From Benincasa hispida (taxonomy: Eukaryota > Streptophyta > Magnoliopsida > Cucurbitales > Cucurbitaceae): a stretch of DNA of 64,000 nt. Below the pieces are notes generated by a model. It did not search any database, was not told the origin of the DNA, and was given only the letters and a program-made list of their open reading frames with translations. Of this stretch, positions 23,404 to 35,069 are shown one piece after another (the stretch's first letter is position 1; each line of letters begins with the position of its first letter). The position numbers and the translations under genes are program-made. The stretch is taken from assembly GCF_009727055.1 (NCBI RefSeq), contig NC_052351.1:58571643-58635642 (forward strand), written 5' to 3'.

Positions 23404-25985
23404 TGTAAAACCCGAACCCTAATTACCTTAAGTAAGCAAGTATAAGTTATGTGATGTCTTCCAATGAGTTGTAATGAGATTATGTTTGGGTTAGGAGTGA
23501 TGGGGAAAGAAAGTAAACTAAAGAACAAGAGAACTCTCGGATGGCTATGTAGGAAAGAATAATCAAATTTTGGCTAAGTATGGAAAACCAAGAGGAGACC
23601 ATGCTATCCTATGAGATTTAATGTTGAATTGTGCTGTGATGGAGTGGGAAGAAAATGACTTTTAGACGGTGGTAAGTAGAAAGTCCGACTTCATTTAATT
23701 AGTTTGAACAAATTACTTAGGCTATTTATGTAATTCTAGTGACATTCGAAAGATCTGAGAGTCTATTTTCTGTGGCTGTGTTATTGGAGGGAAAACTCGC
23801 TGGAATACGGCCGGAGGAGCAAAATAAAGACGAAGGGTTTGTTTCTCGGGTGAATCTAGGCCATCAGTGAAAAATTGAAGCTCCAGGACGAATCATGAAG
23901 ATTTTTGAGCTAAAAATTTGAGGTAATATTATTAACTCAGTTATAAACAACTTTGTAGAATAAAACTTTTTAAGATGAGGCCTGGAAATTGAGTTATATA
24001 TATTTTTAATTTGAACTGGAAATTGTTGAACAAGCAAGCAGCTGTTTGAATTGGGGCCAATGATAAAGTTTTGAATCTCCAGATAAAATGACGAGGAATT
24101 TCGAGCTGAAATTTTAAGGTAATGCTTCTAATTTTATTCTAAGCAAGTTTGTAGAAGGAATTTCCTTGAGATCAGTTCTGAAAATTTAGTTATGAATTGT
24201 TGGAATTGAATCTGCAGTTTGATGCTCCAAAACTTTTCTAAGTGTGGGGAGTATGGGCGATCAAAGGGTGCATTCTTTTGACACCCAATCCCTCCAAATT
24301 GGCTAAGTGTCCGACCCTCAAAGTGAATGGTAGGAGGCACAATGTGATGGTTTGTCATGTGAGCTTGATTTATTGAGTAGGCCTAAAAGGAAGGCTAATG
24401 TAAACACTGAATGGTATGTAGGTTCAACTCCAATTGGAAAAGCCTATCAAGCCTTAAGGAAGCAAACTTGAAGGACCTGTGAGTGACTATAAATGATTTA
24501 TAAATGGTTTATAAATATTTTAATAATCCATGCTTTATTGACAATTACTTTTATGTTGGTTATTTTATAAGAAGTTCCAAGAAACACATTTCTCTAAAAT
24601 TTATAAACGTATGCTAGTTACAAAGTTTATGAAATATGCTTTGGTACAATTGTTGAACCATGGTAGTTTTCAAAAGGAGATTCTATGACATGTTTATGTT
24701 ACAAGTTTTTAAATCATATGTGCTCTTAATATTGTTGAGCATGCATTAGCAAATGATGTTTTTGTGAAAACTATGATTTATGAGATCAAGATTTCAATAA
24801 GCATGTTTTATGAAAATGTTTTCCTATAAGGTATTTTCAGCTCAATACTGAAGTACAAGGAGAAGGCATCCGAGCTGTACTACCTAGTTTCAGTTATGTT
24901 ATGATTCTGGTATTGAAGTACTTAGAGAAGGTATCTGAATAATTCACTCAGCTCAGTAATAAGCAGTGGTACCCTGCTTCAGTTATGATCCTTGACATCA
25001 GGATCTAGTTTGCTCTACGTGCACATATGACAGTTAATCAGTTCAGTAGGATTGAACAAAAGGGTTCTTTCCTATTATTGACTGTAAGGTGCTGAACAAA
25101 AGGCTTCTCACCCCAGCCCAGTCTTATGTTTGAGAGATCGAACAAAAGAGTTCTCTCTTAAACATGATACCTGACGATAAGATTGAACCATGAGGGTTCT
25201 TTCTTAGCATTGGCTAGAAGGTGTTGAACAAAAAGGTTCTCACCCCAGGCTAGGCTTATGTTTGAGAGATTGAACAAAAGGGTTCTCTCTCAGTTGTTGA
25301 ATAAAAGGGTTCTCACCTCTGCCCAGGTTTATATTTGAGAGATCGACAAAAGGGTTCTCTTTTAAACATGATATCCGACGTTGAAAGATCGAGCAAAAGG
25401 GTTCTCTCTCAACCGGAAATCAGTTTAGCTATGTTTTCAGATACAATGGTTTTAAAATTTTTATGTACACGTTGCTTGGCATGTTTTAGTTCCAGTATTA
25501 TGTTTTCTAGCTTTCAGTTTAAGCATGAGATTTATGTTTTTATTAAGTCATTCATTGGGCGAGTAGCTCATTCTTTCAAATGTTTTTCTTTTCCCAGGTA
25601 ATGGTCATCTCCCTAGAGGTTAGCTGTCATCCTGCTCTACCACTCAAGGACTCCAGTTAAAAGTCCAAAGTCTAAAGAGAAGTTTTAGGTGTTTACTCTG
25701 TAAATGTCTGTACATATGTGTTGCTCATATTAGGGACTAGTAAAATATATTAGGACTGTTGAACTCTGTATGTGTTAATATGATGTAATTATGTTGTTGT
25801 TGATCCCTGGTGTTCTGAGGTTATTTTTAAAGTTTCATTAGTTTGGTGAATGTTATATATGTATTCCAGGGATCTAAGCAGCTTAAGGATGTTAGTTAGG
25901 TAGTAAGTGCCACAAAAGGGTTGGTAACTACTATCATCACATTCACTTCTAGATTAAGAAGGGTAATCTGGGAGGAGGTGTGACA
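23404..25985 (+). mobile_element. Solo LTR, Ty3/gypsy chromovirus-like, 2582 bp
   Basis: Starts TGTAAAACCCGAACCCTAAT and ends GGGAGGAGGTGTGACA. The five bases on both sides are identical (AAAGA at 23399-23403 and 25986-25990). The same minisatellite continues on both sides. No primer-binding site, polypurine tract or coding region is attached, so recombination between two LTRs removed the body. The ending is of the kind I associate with Tekay/Del chromoviruses. Orientation is inferred from that end. Confidence 0.85.
25045..25415. repeat. Sub-repeat array with GAACAAAAGGGTTC dyads
   Basis: Inside the solo LTR, nine variants of GAACAAAAGGGTTCTC occur, near 25053, 25094, 25139, 25181, 25214, 25271, 25298, 25343 and 25387. 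They are spaced about 30-55 bp apart and embedded in units containing GTTTGAGAGAT and CACCCCAG. GAAC and GTTC form a short dyad in each. Confidence 0.82.
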
Positions 25986-26210
25986 AAAGAACCCTACCAT
26001 ACCACTATGATCCACATATGGATGACCCTGGAAAGCTCTAAACAATTCTATTACAAAACTACTTGATCATCGTAGTGATGACCCCTGAAGGTCTATACAA
26101 CCCTATCACACAACTGCTTGATCAACATAAGGTTAACCGTCTAATTGATCAATGTAGGGGTGACCTCGGAAATGTCTAAACAACTCTAGAAAGGATTAAT
26201 CATCCACTTG
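25986..26210. repeat. Degenerate minisatellite, right part
   Basis: Continues the array broken by the solo LTR, with CACATATGGATGACCCTGGA, CATCGTAGTGATGACCCC and GATCAATGTAGGGGTGACC as successive copies of the same core. Confidence 0.72.
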
Positions 26211-26489
26211 GGTTTAGAATATAATAAAGTTTTGTGGAGTTCACCATATTTTTGGTCTTTCATGTCTTATTTCCTTTGGATTATGTGTTCAAGACTCATT
26301 CTTTTATGGTGATATTTATTGTAAAACAATGGTTCACTTTACTTAACACATCTTGTTTGGTGAGAGATACCTCGTGATTCTTGCAAATAGAGGTTAACCA
26401 ACGAAAGATGGACTTAGCTTTCTTGTGGAAAGGTCATTAGCTGGCCCTTTTACAGAACATTGACCAAGTTTAGACAACATAATTCTTTC
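26211..26489. other. Intergenic DNA
   Basis: No coding frame or defined repeat. It could include the start of the plant-mobile-domain gene that follows, but no N-terminal motif was recognised. Confidence 0.4.
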
Positions 26490-26870
26490 TAAATTTTCAA
26501 AAGAAGTTCCTTTAACTCAGAGAGAAAATGTGTGGATCTTACAATCTTCTATTCATGACGAGGCCCCTAATCTCGACCAAGTGTCAACTCTCGTATGTTG
26601 TATAATTGAGGGTCAGACTCACTGGAACGTCATAATGAAGGTCCTTGGAGAATTTAGCTTTAATGATTGCTACTGGGAGTGACTTGAGTCCATAGTCGGT
26701 CGAAACGAGCGATTCCTTTATGATGTCAGTTTATTTGGCGCGGTAATGGCTTTTTTATACACATATGATTATAACAATGATGTAGTTCGAGCTATTTGCG
26801 AAGCTTAGTTTTCTTTAACTAACACTCTTTATGAAGGATCTCTTACCGAGAATTCCATGAGCGCGTTCGG
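26490..26870 (+). pseudogene. Plant mobile domain (aminotransferase-like) gene, 5' fragment
   Basis: One frame reads KEVPLTQRENVWILQSSIHD, EGQTHWNVIMKVLGEFSF, NDCYWE-stop-LESIVGRN, FLYTYDYNNDVVRAICEA-stop-FSLTNTLYEGS. This matches the start of the plant mobile domain, a family of transposon-derived proteins in plants. Both stops (TGA 26680, TAG 26806) replace tryptophans expected in the YWEW and CEAW motifs, so both look like G-to-A decay of TGG. Similarity is lost after about 26855. The next part of the same domain is at 37896-38250. Confidence 0.68.
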
Positions 26871-27156
26871 ATCACTCTGATCTCACAGTGACCGAAATAC
26901 AACATTATACATTCATACGAACAGTTATGCAAACAAACACTAATTATCAACATGCTAAGAATAACAAAATAACAAGGGAAAGAGTACCATACTAGTTAAA
27001 TACAATCTTCAATCTTCGGCATTCACAGCAGCGGGTGACCTCCATGCGATCTACCAACGCCCAACAAAAGCGTCGACCATAGTAGCACGAACAATCGTGA
27101 ACACGAACACCATCGGGACAACACCACCACTAAAGAGCCCAAGGTATTCTCGGAGT
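26871..27156. other. Unassigned sequence before the truncated LTR
   Basis: Moderate-GC non-coding sequence between the mobile-domain fragment and the truncated LTR. It has no match elsewhere in this window that I could see; it may be the end of another element. Confidence 0.35.
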
Positions 27157-28584
27157 AGCAAGGCTTTACAGTGATTGTGTTCGAAAACATTCGCTAGGAT
27201 TGTCGCAACTTGGTCAGTGCAACTTGGTGGGCGCATCTGGGTGAAAGGAAAAAATTAATCAACGATAGGACAGAAAGATGATGCCGGTCGAATCCAAATT
27301 AAGCTGACAGCCGCTAACGATAATAAGTACATTCAGCTTTTCGGTGACAAATATTCGGCGCATCAGTCAGGGAATTAAAGCCATCCCATCTGTGCAATCA
27401 TGAGAGAGAAGCCGCCTTCATCTCAGAAGCTCTATAAATACCGAGGGCAACCTTTAGAAAAGAGGTTCGAAAATTCATACGTTCGGCTCGCACGTCTTTG
27501 TTCATAGTTTTCCTTTCGTTTTAAGGCGGAGCAAGAGAAGAGTGGTGACGCCGAAGATTGCTCAGGGAAACTCGAGAGAGAACCTTGAGGCGTAGAAGCA
27601 GAGAGCGGGCCAACTCTCGTGAGAGCGAGATTATCTTTTGAACACGAGTAGAAAGACAGTGTAAAAGCTTGGGAGCAAAAGATTGCTACCAGACTCTTTA
27701 TTCTATTCTTGCATTGTTTTTTTGTACTTCATCTTTATATTTATACAATGGAAGTTCTTATTCTACATCTGTTCACTCTCTTAGTACGCATGAGTAGCTA
27801 AACTAGTCGAATGGGTTAAGAAGAACTAAGCTAACATGACTTAGGAAGTCCATTGCTTGCGATTATCTTGTGTTGTCGTGCCAAATATCCCTTTATAGCT
27901 ACTCGAGAGAGAGTCTAAAGAAAGAACCTAAGACTCGAGAGAGATAGGTTAGAATCTAGACTTGAGAGAGCAAGATTAGAACTACATAAACAAGAGATAG
28001 GGACTTAGAGATGAGCCCTGTTTGCCAATCTGCATCGCATGCATCCTAGAGATAGGAATGATATTATGTGGTCACCTTATTTGTGTGAGTGTCATTCTAT
28101 CATCGCATAAATAAGAATAGAGGCTTATGTGTAGGTCTTATAGACTTATTGCATATATCGCATGCGTTCTAGCATTAGAAGTCTTGCCATTCGCACCGAG
28201 AGGTGGTTTACAATTGTATGCATGTTGCATGATTACAAAGAATGAACGCATCCTAGGAAGTGTTAGCCGAAACCCTTCTCAACCCGTTCACCACATATTC
28301 ATCGTATTTTCCATTTATCAACTCTTTTCAAACTCCGCCGAATTTGTTTACTTTTCATTACCGCAAACAACAAACTTCAACAACTATTGATTTATTTGGT
28401 TACCACAAGGCTTTCATAAAAATTACCATCGCAACCTATTTTCACAAGTCCCTGAGTTCGACCCTAGACTTACCGGGAAACTCAGTGGAGTTTACACTTG
28501 GATTCCGCTGAGGAATCTTGAGTGCTCAACGCAATTTCACCATTGCATATCATCCACATTTCCACATCATAAAACCAAGCATCA
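27157..28584 (+). repeat. Athila-like LTR, copy 2, 5'-truncated
   Basis: Homologous to the LTR at 550-2202, from GCAAGGCTTT onward, but the first 230 or so bases are missing. A TATA box TCTATAAATACC is at 27431-27442. It ends AAGCATCA, six bases before a tRNA-Asp primer-binding site. It serves as the 5' LTR of the gag copy that follows. The missing start means it is not a simple intact element. Confidence 0.86.
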
Positions 28585-28590
28585 TGTTTT

Positions 28591-28608
28591 TGGCGCCGTT
28601 GTCAGGGA
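28591..28608 (+). other. Primer-binding site, tRNA-Asp type
   Basis: TGGCGCCGTTGTCAGGGA differs from the complement of plant tRNA-Asp at only two positions, and lies six bases after the LTR end. Confidence 0.88.
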
Positions 28609-28752
28609 CTTCAGCAAAATAGTGTGCTAACGGAAATTTTTTAATTTCTTTACAAACTCTTAATCTCTGGTGAATTACGACCCGGATATTGAGAGAACTT
28701 TAGCCGAAGACTGAGAGACCACCAACAACAACTACAGTCAGATAAAGAAGAG

Positions 28753-30198
28753 ATGGCGGAACAGCCTGGAAACAGAGCACCAAATGATAACAACGTCATG
28801 GCGAATCCAATCCTTCTGGCTAACGATCATAATAGACCCATTAGGGACTATGAATCGCCAAACCTCTATGATTTCTCTCTAGAAATCATGAGGCCTGCCC
28901 TCGATGGAAGTAGATTCGAGATGAAACCAGTGATGCTGCAGATGATCTAGACTGCAAGACAATTTGGAAGCCGGCATGGCGAAGATCCGCACGCCCATCT
29001 CCGAAGCTTTATTGAAATCTGCAATACTTTTGTGTTCCCGAACATCTCTGCCAGAGAAGTTCAACTAACTTTGTTCCCATTTTCACTTTGTGATCAGGCA
29101 AGGAAATGAGCATATTCTCTCGAGGCGGGAGAGATCACTTCATGTGAGCAGGTCGTAGAGAAATTTATGAAGAAATATTTTCTACCTACTTAGAATGCTA
29201 GGCGTAGGAAACTCATAAAAAAATTTGAATAAGACATGAACGAATCGCTCAATGATGCCTAAGTGAGGTTTAAAAGGTTAGTCAGGGGCTGTCCACACAA
29301 TGGTTTGCCAGACTGCCTTCAGATGGAAATCTTTTATCATGGTTTGAATCCGGCTTCGCAGACCGCTGCCAATGCAGTAGCCGCTGGTGGTCTGCTTGAC
29401 AAAACGTATGACGAGGCTAAGAATATCTTGGATCGCATCTCTAAGCACCACGAAGATTGGCGAGAGAGCGATCAGAGGTTGAGAATCAAGGATACTGACG
29501 CAAGTAATGGTGTTATTGTTTCATTACAAATTAAGATGACCGCAATGATGAACTTAATTCAGGGAATTGCGATCAGCAGTCCAACACCGCAAAATGGGCA
29601 AATCAATGCAATTAGTCAAAACACCGCAAGGTGTACGACTAGCGATGATGGGCACGCGATGGAAGATTGCCCGCAAAATCCACAGTCCGTTTACTTTGTA
29701 AAAAATAATCCCTTTTCGAATACCTACAATCCCGGGTGGAGAAACCACCCAAAATTTTCTTGGAAGAATCAGCAACAGAATTTCCAACCCGTGGCGCAGA
29801 AAGAAGGGCCACCTGGATTCTTCCCACATAACAACGGTCAGACAAACAATCAAGCAAGTAGCTCGCAACCACCGCAATCATCTTCCTTGGAGAGCCATTT
29901 GAAGCAGTATATAGAGAAAAATGAGACGGTGCTTCAAAGTCAGGCTACGTCCATCCGCAATCTAGAATTACAGATGGGCCAGATTGCGAGTGAGCTAAAG
30001 AGCAGACCGCAAGGGGCTTTGCCGAGTTCAACAGAACTCCCATGCAACCCAGGGGGATCAGGTAATGAGCAATGTCAGGTTGTGACATTGCGAAGTGGGA
30101 AAACTGTGGAAGGAGAAAAGAAGGAGCTTAGTCGGACAGCTCCCATTGCGACAGAACCTAAAATTGCAATGACGCAAGAAGAAGAAAGAGAAAAAGAA
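28753..30198 (+). pseudogene. Athila-like gag, copy 3
   Basis: The same gag as at 2373, starting MAEQPGNRAPNDNNVMANP. Five in-frame stops break the first third: 28948, 29107, 29191, 29230 and 29260. From 29263 the frame is open for 312 codons to an assembly gap, and covers YHGLNPASQTAANAVAAGGL, KTYDEAKNILDRIS, NTYNPGWRNHPKFSWKNQQQ, IEKNETVLQSQATSIRNLEL and LRSGKTVEGEKK. The stop at 29230 (KFE-stop-DMNES) is at the same position as the first stop of copy 1. No gag CCHC knuckle is visible, though CTTSDDGHAMEDC may be a remnant. Confidence 0.87.
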
Positions 30199-30223
30199 NN
30201 NNNNNNNNNNNNNNNNNNNNNNN
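30199..30223. other. Assembly gap, 25 N
   Basis: A run of 25 undetermined bases. Sense-strand gag lies on the left and antisense RNase H/RT on the right, so the order across it should not be trusted. Confidence 0.95.
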
Positions 30224-32310
30224 CCACTGCCTCTACCACTTGGAGACAGTAATCGAGCTAATAAAATGTTGTCGTTTACCATTCGAAGAGGGAATTGCTC
30301 CCATGAATCAAACCCAACGTCGAACAATTCAAGCTCTAAAATTGGTGTCTTCATCGACATTGCATTGTTTCCATGAAATGGTTACATCTTATTTGTTGCA
30401 TTCCGATACATTTCGATACGTTAGTAGTACATCCTTAAACAATTGTAGGCCAAAAGAATCCACTCTGTAAACTTTAGCTGCCGTGCGCTTATCCTCCAAA
30501 TGCCACCATATTGGTGAGTCGTTGACATTGCATAATAATGCGTTTTCCGAGCACATTTGATTACGCATATCGGCAAAATCTGGATTGCCCCTCTTTTATA
30601 CAGATTTCAGCTCATACCAATAAATTCATGATGTGATTCATGTTTTGAGGCTCCTCTATGGCGTAGTGTATCTTCAGAAAATTGCTCCAAACCAGATAGT
30701 GACTATCGTCAGCATACCAAGCAATTCTTCAATATCGCGAAGCAAGCTGCATCTGGAACACCGCCACTCACCTCTGTTCATTGCCGGTCAACTTCAGGGT
30801 TTTCCAATTCTAGTACAAAGTGATCCGCAACATTGGTTCTTTGTCCCCTTTATCGATTCAATTATAATTCTTATAGTTAAATTCTTGAAAGGAGAATCCC
30901 ATCTTGATCAAATCTCGGCTTTTGCATCCTCCTTTGTCATTAAGTACTTATTTGCGATGTGATCAGTGATGGACGAGTATCTGTAGTGTACGGTATAATT
31001 GTTTCTTGAAGGAGCGATATTAATGACGTTTTACTCGCATATGCCGATAGGGATGCAAAAGATCTGTTTTTCTCTTTGTGCCAAATTGACGGGCTAAATT
31101 CCAAATTTCCATGACCCGCTATTTGCATCTTGGATATTTTTACATAATAGTCCGTAGCATAGTCAGTATATATAGATGTAATTAACAATGGGATTGCAGT
31201 ACGGTGAATTAGTGCATTTCTTCAAGACTCTGAATGCTAATTGTAAGCAGTATGATTAGTTTTCCAATTCCAAATTTTGCCCTTGAGCTTCTAACCAATC
31301 GTACTCTAATTTGTCTCGTGCTATTTATCTTCGAAAAAAATCCTTGACATTTAAGAGCGACTTTGGTAGAAACTATTCTCAGAGTCATGCACCAAGTGAA
31401 CCTTCGTTAACAGTCTTCCCGGCATTGTTGGAGGTTGGAAGTTTTTAACTTGCTTCCCAATTTCTTTCTTTGGTCACACTTCCAAACCCATCCTCCGGAA
31501 AACCTTGCTGTCCAACACTATGCCTCCTTTACCATGAAATGGCATGTCTTTCCCAGTGAGCACCAGATTCGGTCTCATTCGGCTTATTTTACCAGTATCT
31601 TTTCCAAGTTGGCTAGACAGAGATTATAAGTTCCATAAACAAGGAAGTCATACATAAAGATTCCGACAGAGTCCTTAAGTAATGTTAATGAAAAAGATGG
31701 GCATTCAAATGTACCCTTTGAATTCTTGACGCATTGACATGCACCGCGAACGATTTCCATCAGCAAAGCAAAGTATTTCCATATGAGGCGGTGTATTTGT
31801 GTCTTGTCTTGATCTTCTGGAAGCATATTCATGATTTTATCCCGGACCTATAATCCGATCTACGAACGTAAAAGTCATTTCCAGCTAGTACGTTCAGCAT
31901 TTATCAATGAATGGTTAGGGGGAAATTGATTCTTTTCTTTGTGGCCGCATTCAGCTTGTGGTAGTCCATGCAAATGCACCACCCAATGAAGGTCTTTTGG
32001 TATTAGTTCATTGTTTTTGGTCGGGACTAATTCATACCACCGATTTTTTTGGCACCACACTTGACGTGTTGGCCCACGTGCCTATCATGCTATAGGATAG
32101 ATAATGCCCGCAATCTAACCATTTAGTGATTTCCTTTTTTAACGAAACCTCTTCATTCTTAGTTGAGTCTGTCCTTTGTGTTCAAATCGTTCCTTATTGT
32201 GTCCTCTTCAAGACGAATGTCGATGCATACAGTATGCTGGGCTAATTCCTCTAATGTTGGCGAGCGGTCTAACAATTTGCTCACACAAGCTTCTCAAAAT
32301 TGCTCATCAA
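30224..32310 (-). pseudogene. Athila-like RT-RNase H, antisense and degenerate
   Basis: On the minus strand, starting near 32310, one can read the pol entry region (ANIRGISPAYCMH, then a VVKKE..KWLDAGIIYPI-like block). RT follows: PEDQDKTQ, LKDSVGIFMYDFLVYG where the catalytic MDD has become MYD, CLANLEKIL, and an MPFHGKGGIVLDSKV block near 31500. An RNase H trace (SAYASKT, PYTTD) lies near 31000. Many frameshifts and stops. Gag on the left and integrase on the right are on the plus strand, so this block is inverted relative to the element that should contain it. Confidence 0.78.
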
Positions 32311-32379
32311 TTTTTTGCCAATTTTTTTTTTCTTTCTTGCGGACTTTTTTTTTTCATCTTTTCTCTTTTCATGCGCCGC

Positions 32380-33163
32380 AAGTGATGTGGCGGTAGTCTC
32401 TCAATTCCTGAAGAAAAACATTTTCACTCGTTTTGGCACTCCACGTGCCATCATAAGTGATGAAGGGTTCCACTTTGTCAATCATAATATCAAAGAGCTA
32501 CTACGCAAATATAACATTCTGTACAAAGTGGCTACCACATACCATCCATAGATGAATGATCAAGCCGAGGTGTCCAATCGAGAGATTAAGCTGATACTCG
32601 ATAAGGTAGTAAGGCCTTCTCGAAAAGATTGGGCAACGAAGCTCGACGATGCATTGTGGGCATACCGGACTGCATTTAAAACACCAATAGGTATGTCCCC
32701 ATATGCGTTGGTATTTGGTAAAGCGTGTCATTTGCCTTTGGAGCTGGAATATAAGGCACTGTGGGCAGTAAAGAAGCTAAAATTTGATTTTAAAAAAACA
32801 GGAGAAGCTCGAAAAAATCAATTGGTCGAGCTAGAAGAATGAAGGATTAACGCTTATGAGAACGCAAAGATTTACAAGGAACGCACCAAGCGCTGGCATG
32901 ACGAACACATATGCGGCAAAAACCTCCAAGTCGGGCAGAGGGTCTTACTCTTCAACTCGCATCTACGGCTCTTCCTGAGAAAACTAAAGTCACGTTGGTC
33001 TAGACCATTCATAGTTAGACAAGTATTTTTGTATGGTGCGATTGAATTATCAAATGATGACAGAACCAACATATTCAAAGTTAATGGAAAATGTGTAAAA
33101 GCGTATCATGGAGAAGGCTGGCATCGCCAAGTCGACTCCATGGAACTGAGGAACTTTGAATAA
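32380..33163 (+). pseudogene. Athila-like integrase, copy 3
   Basis: Integrase joins the element DNA to the host chromosome. One frame shows VSQFLKKNIFTRFGTPRAII, SDEGFHF (second catalytic Asp), [23 protein letters not shown] (catalytic Glu), [40 protein letters not shown] and, after a second stop, the C-terminal domain through GQRVLLFNSHLRLF and NIFKVNGK. Stops are TAG 32549, TGA 32840 and the terminal TAA 33161. The N-terminal zinc-binding HHCC part and the first catalytic Asp are missing, replaced by a T-rich stretch at the inversion edge. Confidence 0.88.
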
Positions 33164-34537
33164 AGAAGGAAGTAGGTAGTCCCTGTGTTATCAGACGATC
33201 ACAATCCATCAGGGATGCAAGTTTTGGGAAGCATGGAATCTTCAATTCTTCTCCACTATTCGGAATTCTCACTATATCTTCACTATACCTTTTTCAGTCT
33301 TTATTTATTCTTACTCTTCTTATTCTAAAAAAAAAAAAAAAAAAAATGGGAGATTGCGATAACGAATTTTGTTTTGTTTAAAATGATTTAACTCTCTCTC
33401 TGTTTTTCGTGCAACGATTGTGGCACAGGATTGCGGAGATGTTACACAAAGAAGCAATTCATCAAATCCCGTCACCGCAATCCAAAGAAGATAGATCGCC
33501 GCAAAGAAGGATGCATCAAAACATAAAGCGGGTAATAGCACAAATTTGAGGGTGTACTCTTCCTTAACTTTATTTCAAATTGTGCACTATTGCATCGAAG
33601 TTTTAAAAACTTTTATCACCGCATCCTCTTTGATTCCCGTAATCATTTGACATGGATAACTTTAGTAGGTTACCGCATGTTGTTTCTTTGCCAAGTATGA
33701 TTTCAATGATGAGAAACATACTTCTATTTCTTTCGTATATACTAGAGTCAACTTAACTTTAAGATAGTCACCTCATGAAATATTTCTAGAAGTTAAGGGT
33801 TTACTAGCTTTCTTTCAAACTCTCTTTACGAAGCTTTCTAAGAATATCGCATAACTTATTTCAATCTTTTGGAAATGAGGACATTCATTTTAAATTTGGA
33901 GGTGAGGTATTTATTTTCAACCTTGCTATCTAAAAAAAAATTGAGAATAACAACTCCACTGTCAACGCAATGGGGAAACTATGTTGATAAGAGTTAAGTT
34001 GAGAAGGGCACTTACCCATAGTTGAATGTCCGCATGACACACGTGGGGGCAAGCCAAAATGAAAGTAAGTCACCAGGATCAACGCTTAAATAAATGACCG
34101 CAACTCTGCTGCCAAATAGGTATGAGTTTAGTCTGAGGAAGAGCATATTGCTCGTAGTTGGATGTCCGCATGACACATGTGGGGGTAAGCCAAAATGAAG
34201 GCAAGGCACTTGGATCAGCGCAAGGTCAAAAAAAAAATAATAATGTCAAGAAATATGCAAGGAAAAAATCATTCGACACCCCGGTGAAAAATTTTCTTTT
34301 TGAAATAAATCATGCGATGTTTTGGAAGTTAGTAAAGTCCTTTTGAAGGTTAAGCTTGCGATCCCTAGGTCTTAGAAATATTTTAAGAAGAGACTTGAAT
34401 AAGACTTAAGGAAATTTTGGTGTGTAGGAGTTGAATGAAGTATCCTTGAGAAATCTAGGAAAAGAACATTACGGTTAACTTGCTAAAGGAAATCTTAGCT
34501 TATGCTTAAGGCCAAGCATTGTTTAAATTTGGGGGTG
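33164..34537 (+). other. Region between integrase and 3' LTR, with internal duplication
   Basis: Athila elements often carry an envelope-like frame here, but no frame above 75 codons is convincing. A 17-base poly-A run is near 33330. A block with CGCATGACACACGTGGGGGC (34030) is repeated as CGCATGACACATGTGGGGGT (34168) with about 138 bp spacing. TTTAAATTTGGGGGTG (34522-34537) is the probable polypurine tract that primes plus-strand synthesis. Confidence 0.6.
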
Positions 34538-35069
34538 TGATAACAGGCAGAAATGCATGTTATCATAGTGCTAAGTTCTTAAACAATGTTGGCTTACATT
34601 GATAAAATATGTTAGATTGCATCCAAAAAGCATCACATTCATAATATTGCGGTTGTATGCGTTCATCGCATAGGAACAGTTGATTTTTGTATTTTTATGC
34701 AGATTATGCGTTGACGCAAGGTGGAAATTGCGATCATAGGAAATCATTGGTCGAGCGCAACTTCACCGCAAGGCTTTGCGGTGATTGTGTTCGCAAACAT
34801 TCGTTCAAGAAGGATTGCCGCAACTTGGTCAACTCAACTTGGTGGGCGCATCTAGGTGAAAGGCATAATTAATNTTCCCGAGAAGGATTGCTGCAACCTG
34901 GTCAACGCAACTTGGTGGGCGCATCTAGGTGAAAGGCATAATTAATCGCGATGGGACAGAAAGCTGATGCCGGTCGAATTCGAATTAAGCTGACAACCGC
35001 TAACGATAACAAGTACATTCAGCTTTTCGGTGACAAATATTTGGAGCATCAGTCAGGGAATTAAAGCCA
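34538..35069 (+). repeat. Athila-like 3' LTR, copy 3, truncated
   Basis: Begins TGATAACAGGCAGAAATGCA directly after the polypurine tract and follows the LTR family to GGAATTAAAGCC. It stops at 35069, where an unrelated antisense LTR starts. About two thirds of the LTR is missing. It contains a single N at 34874 with near-repeated flanks. Confidence 0.85.
34874..34874. other. Single-N assembly join
   Basis: The 67 or so bases before the N (34807-34873) are repeated with a few mismatches after it (34881-34946), both ending GAAAGGCATAATTAAT. This looks like two contigs from the same LTR family joined end to end. Confidence 0.72.

Noticed and set aside
33164..34537. Envelope-like gene expected in Athila elements
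   Set aside because: No frame of useful length or transmembrane character is present between integrase and the 3' LTR.
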